Positions 52,665 through 60,241 of a stretch of DNA of 64,000 bases are shown here, in pieces. Position numbers and translations under genes: made by a program. Source of the stretch: an uncultured Pelagibacteraceae bacterium (lineage in GTDB: Bacteria; Pseudomonadota; Alphaproteobacteria; Pelagibacterales; Pelagibacteraceae); assembly GCA_902577875.1 (NCBI GenBank), contig CACHAX010000004.1, forward strand, positions 1 to 64,000. Direction: 5' to 3'. Numbering within the stretch: the first letter of the stretch is position 1; the number at the start of each line of letters is the position of its first letter. The notes under the pieces were generated by a model. It saw only the letters and a list, made by a program, of their open reading frames with translations. It searched no databases and was not told the DNA's origin.

Positions 52665-53807
52665 TTAACAACCTTTAAAAGATTTAGACATATTTCTGAT
52701 TAAATCAAAATATAAGTCTTTTCCAGGATCCAAAGTAGCTCCTAATGGGTCTACAACACCAGTTTTAATATTCATATCTTTTGCTACAGCTTTAATGATA
52801 TTTGGATTAAACTGTGGTTCAGAAAATACACAAGCTACTTTATCATGCTCAATTATTTCTCTGATTTCAGCCAATTGTTCTGCTCCTGGCATTACATCTG
52901 TATTAACTGTAAAAGCACCCAATATATTAACATTAAATCTTTTCTCAAAATATTGGTAAGCATCATGGAAAACAATTGATGCAACACTCTGATTTAATTC
53001 AGAAGAGACGTCACTAACAAGTTTATCAATATCTTTTAGTGCTTTCTTTAAATTGCTTTTATATTTTGATGCGTTCTTAGAATCATTTTCAATTAAATGC
53101 TGTGCCATTTCATTTAATATAACTTTAGCATTCATTGGATCTAACCAAATATGTGGGTCATGCTCACCGTGGTGGTGACCTTCATGTCCTGCATGATCAT
53201 CGTGGTCATCATGGTCATCTTTCTTTTTATGTCCATGGTCATCATGATCGTCATGCCCATCTTTCTTTTTATGGTCATGATCATCGTGGTCGTCTTCTTT
53301 ATGACCGTCTTTTTTTTTGTGGTCGTGATCATCGTGGTCGTCATGTCCATCTTTCTTTTTATGGTCATGATCATCGTGATCATCTTCTTTATGGCCATCT
53401 TCTTTATGTCCGTGATCGTCATGATCATCATGATCACCAAAAATATTTCGTTCTCTGAATTTTAATTTATTAAGACCTTTAATTCCCATTAATTCAATTT
53501 TTTCAGCTTTTTTTGCAATTGAATCTAATGGTTTTTCCATGAAGTTTTCTAGATCTTCACCTACCCAAAAAATAAGATCAGCTTCTTGTAACATCTTTGC
53601 ATGAGATGGTTTTAACGGAAATCCATGTGGTGAAGAATATCCATCGACTATTAGGTCTGGTTTAGCAACTCCATCCATCAGATAGCTAGCTAAAGAGTGT
53701 ATAGGCTTAATTGAAGCTACAACTTTTATTTCTGCTTTTGCTGATGTAAAAAGAGCTAAAAAAGATAATATTGTAATTATTAATGTTGATTTTTTTAAGT
53801 TTTTCAT
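52665..53807 (-). CDS. znuA: zinc ABC transporter substrate-binding protein with expanded His/Asp-rich loop
   Basis: ASIKPIHSLASYLMDGVAKPDLIVDGYSSPHGFPLKPS; DPHIWLDPMNAK; VFSEPQFNPNI. Confidence 0.95.
   Translation of the reverse strand: MKNLKKSTLIITILSFLALFTSAKAEIKVVASIKPIHSLASYLMDGVAKPDLIVDGYSSPHGFPLKPSHAKMLQEADLIFWVGEDLENFMEKPLDSIAKKAEKIELMGIKGLNKLKFRERNIFGDHDDHDDHGHKEDGHKEDDHDDHDHKKKDGHDDHDDHDHKKKDGHKEDDHDDHDHKKKDGHDDHDDHGHKKKDDHDDHDDHAGHEGHHHGEHDPHIWLDPMNAKVILNEMAQHLIENDSKNASKYKSNLKKALKDIDKLVSDVSSELNQSVASIVFHDAYQYFEKRFNVNILGAFTVNTDVMPGAEQLAEIREIIEHDKVACVFSEPQFNPNIIKAVAKDMNIKTGVVDPLGATLDPGKDLYFDLIRNMSKSFKGC
53155..53440 (-). repeat. degenerate in-frame tandem repeat encoding His/Asp/Lys-rich region of ZnuA
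   Basis: GTCATG[C/T]CCATCTTTCTTTTTATGGTCATGATCATCGTG starts at 53250 and again at 53340, exactly 90 bp (30 aa) apart. Confidence 0.85.
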
Positions 53808-53826
53808 AATTTAATTTAGTGTTAAT

Positions 53827-53841
53827 TGTTATAATATAACA
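53827..53841. promoter_or_regulatory. candidate Zur box 1
   Basis: Perfect palindrome TGTTATAATATAACA between divergent znuA and znuCB-zur. Confidence 0.8.
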
Positions 53842-53844
53842 TTG

Positions 53845-53859
53845 TGTAATAATATAACA
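53845..53859. promoter_or_regulatory. candidate Zur box 2
   Basis: TGTAATAATATAACA, one mismatch to box 1, 18 bp centre-to-centre. Confidence 0.7.
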
Positions 53860-53879
53860 TTAATAAGTCAAGGTAATAA

Positions 53880-54626
53880 ATGACAATTGAGAACAATGTA
53901 TTAGTAAAATTAACTGAAGTTGGATTAAAACAACGGAATAAATGGCTTGTAAAAGGCGTTTCTTTAATTGTTGAAAGAAGAAAGATAGTAACATTAATTG
54001 GGCCAAATGGTTCTGGCAAAAGCACAACTGCAAAAATTGCGATAGGACTTCATAAGAATATAGAAGGCAATGTAGAAAAATTTACTGATAAAATTGGATA
54101 TGTTCCTCAAAAGATTTCAATTGACTGGACATTGCCACTTAAAGTGAGTGATTTTATGGTTTTAACAGATGAACTCGATGAAGAAAAAATAAATGAAGCT
54201 TTAAAATTAACGGGTGCAGATCATCTTAAAAACCAGAATTTAGGAAATTTATCTGGTGGAGAATTTCAAAGAGTGCTTCTTGCAAGAGCAGTTTCAAAAA
54301 AACCTGATCTTTTAGTATTGGATGAGCCGGTTCAAGGAGTTGATTTTACTGGGGAGATTGCATTGTATAAATTAATAAAAGAAATAGCAGATAAATTAAA
54401 TTGTGGAATTTTATTAATTTCTCATGATTTGCATACTGTTATGACAGCAACAGATCATGTTATTTGTTTAAATGGCCACGTGTGTTGTTCAGGAACACCA
54501 AAAGACGTTGCGATGAATAATGAGTATAAACTGTTATTTGGCGAACAAGCTTCACAAACTCTTTCTATATATGAACATAAGCATGATCATGTTCATTCAA
54601 ATGATGGAGATATAAAAAAAAATTAA
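53880..54626 (+). CDS. znuC: zinc ABC transporter ATP-binding protein
   Basis: LIGPNGSGKSTTAKI; NLSGGEFQRVLLARA; LVLDEPVQGVD. Confidence 0.95.
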   Translation: MTIENNVLVKLTEVGLKQRNKWLVKGVSLIVERRKIVTLIGPNGSGKSTTAKIAIGLHKNIEGNVEKFTDKIGYVPQKISIDWTLPLKVSDFMVLTDELDEEKINEALKLTGADHLKNQNLGNLSGGEFQRVLLARAVSKKPDLLVLDEPVQGVDFTGEIALYKLIKEIADKLNCGILLISHDLHTVMTATDHVICLNGHVCCSGTPKDVAMNNEYKLLFGEQASQTLSIYEHKHDHVHSNDGDIKKN

Positions 54627-55430
54627 ATGTTTGATGATTTTTTTATAAGAGCTTTAATTGCTGGTATAGGTGTTGCTTTTGTAACAGGTCCTTTGGGCTG
54701 CTTTGTAGTTTGGAGAAGATTATCTTATTTCGGAGATACATTAGCACATTCAGCATTACTTGGTGTTACAATGGCATTGGCATTCGAAATTAATATAGCA
54801 ATTTCGATATTTATCATTTCATCAGTAATAGCAATCATATTAGTTAAACTTGAAAAAAATACTAATTTGCCCGGTGATGCTTTACTTGGTCTTTTAGCTC
54901 ACTCAGCATTAGCAGTTGGCTTAGTGGTAATTGGTTTTCTCTCATTTATAAGATTTGATGTCATGGGACTATTATTTGGAGACATATTAGCTGTTAATGT
55001 TGATGATTTGATAATTATATGGGGAGGAGGAGCAATAATTTTAATTGTATTAAAAATAATTTGGAAACCTTTATTTGCTTCAACAGTAAATTATGAACTT
55101 GCAGAAGCAGAAGGATTAAATCCTGATAGAGCAAAAGCAATATTTACTATTTTAATGGCAGCAATAATTGCAATTTCTATAAAAATTGTAGGACTTTTAT
55201 TAATAACTGGGATGTTAATTATACCAACGGCTATGGCTCGTAACATATCAGATACTCCCAAAAAGATGGTAATTTTTTCTATATGTGGAGGATTATTATC
55301 AGTAATCATGGGTTTATTTTCTTCATTGCAATTCAATACTCCTTCGGGTCCATCAATCATTGCTGCAGCGTTATTATTATTTGTAATATCTCTATTTAAA
55401 ATTAAACAGACGATACAATTGAAAAACTAA
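54627..55430 (+). CDS. znuB: zinc ABC transporter permease
   Basis: GPLGCFVVWRRLSYFGDTLAHSALLGV; LLITGMLIIPTAMARN. Confidence 0.95.
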   Translation: MFDDFFIRALIAGIGVAFVTGPLGCFVVWRRLSYFGDTLAHSALLGVTMALAFEINIAISIFIISSVIAIILVKLEKNTNLPGDALLGLLAHSALAVGLVVIGFLSFIRFDVMGLLFGDILAVNVDDLIIIWGGGAIILIVLKIIWKPLFASTVNYELAEAEGLNPDRAKAIFTILMAAIIAISIKIVGLLLITGMLIIPTAMARNISDTPKKMVIFSICGGLLSVIMGLFSSLQFNTPSGPSIIAAALLLFVISLFKIKQTIQLKN

Positions 55431-55454
55431 TGGGAAATTGATAAAAGAAAAACT

Positions 55455-55853
55455 ATGCTTAAACAGGAAACACTATCAAAAAATCAACAAATAGTTCTTG
55501 ATTACATTGAAAAAGTAAATGAGCCCATAAAAGCTTATTCAATTTTACATAATGTACAAAAAAAAGGTATTAAAGCCCCTCTTCAAGTTTATAGAGCGCT
55601 TGATAAATTGGTAGAAATTGGAAAAATTCACAAAATTGAAAGTAGAAATGCTTTCGTTGCATGTAAAAATTCAAATTGTCAGATTTCAAAGGCAACAGCA
55701 TTTTCAATATGTGAAAGCTGTGAAGAAGTAAGTGAAATTAGTGACAGCAAACTTTCAAAATATTTAAAAAATTTTCAAGACAAAGCGGGTATGAAATTCA
55801 ATAAATATAATCTTGAATTCTTTGGGCTTTGTAAAAAATGCTCTATCAAATGA
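55455..55853 (+). CDS. zur: Fur family regulator, Zur
   Basis: Fur-fold protein with VYRALDKLVEIGKIHKIES and two CxxC motifs (CESCEE, CKKC); downstream of znuCB. Confidence 0.88.
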   Translation: MLKQETLSKNQQIVLDYIEKVNEPIKAYSILHNVQKKGIKAPLQVYRALDKLVEIGKIHKIESRNAFVACKNSNCQISKATAFSICESCEEVSEISDSKLSKYLKNFQDKAGMKFNKYNLEFFGLCKKCSIK

Positions 55854-56389
55854 AGATCTCCAAAGGAGATAAAATAGAAGAAATTACACTTCCAAGAGAT
55901 GACGGGTCTACATTTAATTTATCAGAAACACATGGAAAGAAAGTTCTTTTAACTTTTTACAGAATAGCTGGGTGTAGTTTTTGCAATCTTAGATTAAACG
56001 AAATTAATAAAAGATTTAATGAGTTAGGAAATAATTTTACACATGTTGCAATATTTCACTCGCCGGTTGATAATTTAAGGTCATATATGAAAAAACATAA
56101 CAATTTACCTTTTACTGTACTGGCCGATGAAGATTTTAAATATTTTCAAAAATATGAAATTGAAAGATCAATTATGAAAACATTATCTGCAATGCTATTT
56201 AAATCTCATAAAATAATACCTGCAATGTTAAAGGGATATATTCCTTTAAAAATTAAAGGTCATTTTGATATAGCTGTTACAGATGTTTTGATAAACGAAC
56301 AAGGCACAGTTGATGAAGTATACTACGCCAAGAAAGATATAGCCGATCACTTCAGTTTTGAGAAAATTAAAGAATTTGCAACAAGCTAA
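55838..56389 (+). CDS. peroxiredoxin-like / AhpC-TSA family thioredoxin-fold protein
   Basis: YRIAGCSFCNLRLNEI; PFTVLADEDFKYFQKYEI; start may be the internal Met at 55850. Confidence 0.8.
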   Translation: MLYQMKISKGDKIEEITLPRDDGSTFNLSETHGKKVLLTFYRIAGCSFCNLRLNEINKRFNELGNNFTHVAIFHSPVDNLRSYMKKHNNLPFTVLADEDFKYFQKYEIERSIMKTLSAMLFKSHKIIPAMLKGYIPLKIKGHFDIAVTDVLINEQGTVDEVYYAKKDIADHFSFEKIKEFATS

Positions 56390-56395
56390 AAACAG

Positions 56396-56734
56396 ATGTT
56401 ATTTTTTATTTTTAAAGTTGTAGCAGCAGGTTTAATTGTTGCTTTTTCAAGTTGGTTGGCTGGTCAAAATCCTAAGCTCGCTGGATTTATTATTGCATTA
56501 CCGTTGGTATCACTAATAGCGATACTATTTTCGTATTATGAACACAATGATACAGAGAAAACAGTAATGTTTACAAAAAGTATATTTATTGCAGTACCAG
56601 CAAGTTATTTATTTTTTGTACCCTTCTTTTTTGCAAAATCATTGAATATGAATTTTTTCATAATTTATATTGCAGGTTTAATATTGCTAATCGGAGGATA
56701 TTTTATCCATAGATACATAATCAATTTAATATAA
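56396..56734 (+). CDS. DUF3147-like small membrane protein
   Basis: ~112 aa multi-TM; FKVVAAGLIVAFSSWLAGQNPKLAGFIIALPLVSL. Confidence 0.6.
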   Translation: MLFFIFKVVAAGLIVAFSSWLAGQNPKLAGFIIALPLVSLIAILFSYYEHNDTEKTVMFTKSIFIAVPASYLFFVPFFFAKSLNMNFFIIYIAGLILLIGGYFIHRYIINLI

Positions 56735-56792
56735 AATAATAATTTTAATAAATCTTTAACATAACTGTCATAAGTATAGAGAAAGGAGTTTT

Positions 56793-57014
56793 ATGTTTTT
56801 AAAAAAATATCTCAAATGGATAAGTACGTTTTTAGTCTTAACCGGAATATTGCTTACAAATTTAAATATATATCCAATTAATATATATTTTCATGGTCTT
56901 GGTGTAGTTGGATGGACAATATCGGGTTTTTTATTAAAAGATAAAGCCATATTAACTAATTTTGGATTACAAATTCCATTATTTGTAATTGGTATTTATA
57001 AAATTATTTTTTAA
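56793..57014 (+). CDS. small hypothetical membrane protein
   Basis: 73 aa; strong AAAGGAG SD 5 nt upstream of ATG; stop overlaps arsC start (TAATG). Confidence 0.6.
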   Translation: MFLKKYLKWISTFLVLTGILLTNLNIYPINIYFHGLGVVGWTISGFLLKDKAILTNFGLQIPLFVIGIYKIIF

Positions 57015-57445
57015 TGAAAAATATTTTATTTGTATGCACAGGAAATTCAGCGAGAAGCATTATCGCTGAGAGTATTATTAATAACGAATACTCAAATAAA
57101 TTTAATGCTTTCAGTGCTGGTAGTAATCCATCTGGAAAAATCAATGAAGATGTTAAAAGTTTTTTAGAAAAAAATAAAAGTTATGATCTAACTAATTATA
57201 GTTCTAAAAACTTTGAAGAATTTATCAATAAAGAATTAAAAATGGATCATGTAATAACAGTATGCAACAACGCAAATAATGAGGTATGTCCTATTTGGCC
57301 TGATAAAAACCAAATTATACATTGGGATATAGAAGATCCGGTAGCTAAACTTCAAAATGCAAATGACGAAGAAAAGCAAATAATCATTAGAAAAACTTTC
57401 AATATTATAAGTAATAAAATTAAAGATTGGATAGATGAAAAATAA
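57014..57445 (+). CDS. arsC: low-MW phosphatase-fold arsenate reductase ArsC
   Basis: LFVCTGNSARSIIAES (CX5R P-loop); DHVITVCNNANNEVCPIWP; HWDIEDPV. Confidence 0.88.
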   Translation: MKNILFVCTGNSARSIIAESIINNEYSNKFNAFSAGSNPSGKINEDVKSFLEKNKSYDLTNYSSKNFEEFINKELKMDHVITVCNNANNEVCPIWPDKNQIIHWDIEDPVAKLQNANDEEKQIIIRKTFNIISNKIKDWIDEK

Positions 57446-58094
57446 AAATAGATATTTTCTTTCAGAGTTCATTGGAAGTTGCTTTCTGGTCATGATCATA
57501 GTTGGATCAGGTTTAATGGCAGAAAATCTAACTAATGATATAGCAGTAATGCTAATAGCAAACACATTGGCAACCGGAGCTGGATTATTTGTGCTAATAA
57601 CAGTATTTGCTGATGTATCTGGGGCTCATTTCAATCCATTTGTAAGTATTGCTATGACAATTACAGGAAAGTTAAAAAAAAACCTTCTACCCTTTTATAT
57701 TTCTGCTCAGATACTTGGATGTTTGCTAGGTGTAGCATTAGCTAATTTCTTTTTTGAACATCAGGTTTTTGAATTATCAACAAAGTCAAGGAGTGGGATT
57801 TATATTTTTACTTCTGAAATAGTTGCTACATTGGGTCTTATTTTAATTATTTTTGGTTCAATGAAATCAGGTAAAATAGCTGTTGCTGGATCAGTTGGTT
57901 TATATATCACTGCTGGTTATTGGTTTACCTCGTCAACTTCTTTTGCAAATCCTGCTGTAACAATAGCAAGAACATTCACAGAGTCGTTTACTGGTATAAG
58001 TTATTTAAACACTCCTTTTTATATAATTGCAGAATTAATTGGTATGTTAATTGCTGTTTATATCGCAAAAAAATTATTCTTAGAAAAAGATTGA
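57435..58094 (+). CDS. MIP/aquaporin family protein, AqpS-like by context
   Basis: NPF motif (GAHFNPFVSIAM) and NPA motif (FANPAVTIARTFT); overlaps arsC. Confidence 0.85.
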   Translation: MKNKNRYFLSEFIGSCFLVMIIVGSGLMAENLTNDIAVMLIANTLATGAGLFVLITVFADVSGAHFNPFVSIAMTITGKLKKNLLPFYISAQILGCLLGVALANFFFEHQVFELSTKSRSGIYIFTSEIVATLGLILIIFGSMKSGKIAVAGSVGLYITAGYWFTSSTSFANPAVTIARTFTESFTGISYLNTPFYIIAELIGMLIAVYIAKKLFLEKD

Positions 58095-58579
58095 AAAATT
58101 TAAAACTAACAAACAATATTAAATTAATTAATAAAAAATTTAAAAAAAAAGAATTTTATCATTTTTTAAAAACCTCAAACCTTTCAATAGTAATACCCAA
58201 AATTAAGAACAAGTATATTTTGGTTTCACAAAAAAGAATTCCTATAAATCAAATTAATTTTGAGTTTCCATCTGGTATAATTGAAAAACATGAAACAGCT
58301 TTAATATCTGCTAAAAAAGAATTAATTGAAGAAACAGGATATAAATCAAGAAATAAATTAAGAAAAATTACTTCATTTTATTCTGAACCAGGTCGACTCA
58401 CCACTAAAATTACTGGTTTTTTTTGTAATAATCTTATTAAAATTTCTAAGCCTGAAAAAGGAATTAAAATCCACATAGTTTCAGATCATCAAATAATTAA
58501 ATTAATTGAGAATGGTAAATTTAACAATGCATCTCATATAGGAATGTATTTGTTTTATAAAAAGAAATACGCTCAATAA
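58091..58579 (+). CDS. NUDIX hydrolase (TTG start overlapping upstream stop)
   Basis: EFPSGIIEKHETALISAKKELIEETGY Nudix box; in frame with ORF 57920. Confidence 0.82.
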   Translation: MKNLKLTNNIKLINKKFKKKEFYHFLKTSNLSIVIPKIKNKYILVSQKRIPINQINFEFPSGIIEKHETALISAKKELIEETGYKSRNKLRKITSFYSEPGRLTTKITGFFCNNLIKISKPEKGIKIHIVSDHQIIKLIENGKFNNASHIGMYLFYKKKYAQ

Positions 58580-58596
58580 TAATACCGAGCGTATTT
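58565..58596. terminator. candidate terminator hairpin overlapping the end of the NUDIX gene
   Basis: AAATACGCTC (58565-58574) / GAGCGTATTT (58587-58596), perfect 10 bp stem, 12 nt loop. Confidence 0.6.
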
Positions 58597-58729
58597 CAGG
58601 GGTTTAATGTTTACAATTTAATCACAGAATAATATTACATTTGGATTAAAGATATGTTTCAATAAAATTAAAAATATATTAAAGAAGAAAAATCACTAAC
58701 CTGTAAGTTGTAATAAATTAAATTATATA

Positions 58730-60241
58730 TTAATTATTTGAATAAATTACTCTTGGTTCTAAAAATAATTCTCTCGCCAGAGCTTTAAATCTTTTTGTAA
58801 CTTGTTTAGAAATTATTTCTTGGTGTTGTGCTGGAATTTTTAAAAATACAGAGTTACCTCTTTTATACAATTTAAATTCCTCTAAGAAGATAGTTGAAAT
58901 AGATGTAAGTGAATGTGCAAATCTTAAGGCTGCACCAACTTGTTTACTAGAAAAAATTTCATTATTATTTAAAAAAGTTAAATATTCTATTTTAGGGTTG
59001 TATTTAATGCTGCAGTACCTCCAATAACATGAAAGAGCTATTTGAATTCTTTCTTTATGTGAAAGTCTCAATAATGGAGTATTTAATGTTTCTTGAAAAA
59101 CTAATTCTGCTTTTTGAAAAGCACCAAGTCCCCAATCCATATGACTTAAAACACAAGCTAAATTAAGCAATTTTTCATCAAAATGTTCATTACCATCAAA
59201 TACAGGTTTGATAAATTCATGATACTTTTTGTAGGTTAATCCCAAATCACCTCTCTTCTTCGAAATATATTCTAATGATTTTTCAAAAACTTGAGAGTTA
59301 TCAATATTTTTAAAGTAATCTTTTGCTAGAGATCCCTCTCTAATACCGCTTATGGAACATATTATGTTTTTTGGATTTGTTGCTCTCATGATCTCATCTA
59401 AAATTATAGAGCTATATGGTAGATAAGGTGTTCTAGATTTAGATATATATTCAACTGTTTTTAGTTTTGCTTTATTGAACGATGCTATTTTTTCTATAAA
59501 TGTTGATAAAGTTTCATAATTTACTGAATACTGATGGATTATGTGGACAGGGTGTTTATTTTGAAAAAGATGAAGTTTAAATAAAGCTCTCCATGTTCCG
59601 CCAACTAAATAAAGATTTTCAAATTTTTTTTTAGATAACCATTTTTCATCTCTCAAAAGTTTTTTTATATATTTAGAAAGGTTTCTCTTTTTTACAATTG
59701 GATTATTAATTAATCTTAAAACACCTAAGGGTAAAGATGTTTTATTAGTGATCAAACCATTTTCAACTCGAGCTAATTCTAAACTACCTCCACCAAGATC
59801 AGCAACTAACCCATCTACATTATCAAATCCAATTTTTACACCTTCTGCTGAACAAATTGCTTCTTCCTCTCCACTTAAGATTTCTATTTTTTTCTTAAAA
59901 AGATTTTCTACGTATTCAACAAATGGTTTTGCATCAGTTGCTTCTCTTAAAACTGCAGTTGCTATTATTTTTAAATTAGAAATTTTAGAAACATTTAAAA
60001 TCTCTGAAAATCTCTTCAATACTTTTTGAGCATAATCAACACCAGACTTATGAAGTTTTCTTGACTTATCTAAATTTTTACCAAGTTCACAAACAGCTTT
60101 TTCATTGAAAAAAGGCACACGAGAAGAGCTAAAATCTTCATAAATTAGCATCCTAATAGAATTAGAGCCTATATCAATAACTGCTAATTTAGCAGGTTTT
60201 AATTTTAAATTTTGTTTATTTTTAAAAACTTTAATTTCCAC
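58730..60241 (-). CDS. ppx: exopolyphosphatase / GppA family
   Basis: AVIDIGSNSIRMLIYED; ATAVLREATDAKPFVEYVE; LVADLGGGSLELARV. Confidence 0.94.
   Translation of the reverse strand: MEIKVFKNKQNLKLKPAKLAVIDIGSNSIRMLIYEDFSSSRVPFFNEKAVCELGKNLDKSRKLHKSGVDYAQKVLKRFSEILNVSKISNLKIIATAVLREATDAKPFVEYVENLFKKKIEILSGEEEAICSAEGVKIGFDNVDGLVADLGGGSLELARVENGLITNKTSLPLGVLRLINNPIVKKRNLSKYIKKLLRDEKWLSKKKFENLYLVGGTWRALFKLHLFQNKHPVHIIHQYSVNYETLSTFIEKIASFNKAKLKTVEYISKSRTPYLPYSSIILDEIMRATNPKNIICSISGIREGSLAKDYFKNIDNSQVFEKSLEYISKKRGDLGLTYKKYHEFIKPVFDGNEHFDEKLLNLACVLSHMDWGLGAFQKAELVFQETLNTPLLRLSHKERIQIALSCYWRYCSIKYNPKIEYLTFLNNNEIFSSKQVGAALRFAHSLTSISTIFLEEFKLYKRGNSVFLKIPAQHQEIISKQVTKRFKALARELFLEPRVIYSNN

Noticed and set aside
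53155-53440. Possible CRISPR-like or minisatellite array
   Set aside because: Repeats are in frame, have no unique spacers and encode the ZnuA metal loop.
53135-53465. Three overlapping ORFs (53135..53458 +, 53141..53440 -, 53151..53465 +)
   Set aside because: All are alternate frames of the repetitive His/Asp codons in znuA; low-complexity translations.
53822-54025. 67 aa - strand ORF
   Set aside because: Antisense to the znuC start and spans the regulatory palindromes.
57920-58090. N-terminal extension of the NUDIX ORF
   Set aside because: Out-of-frame reading of the aquaporin gene; TTG at 58091 fits better.
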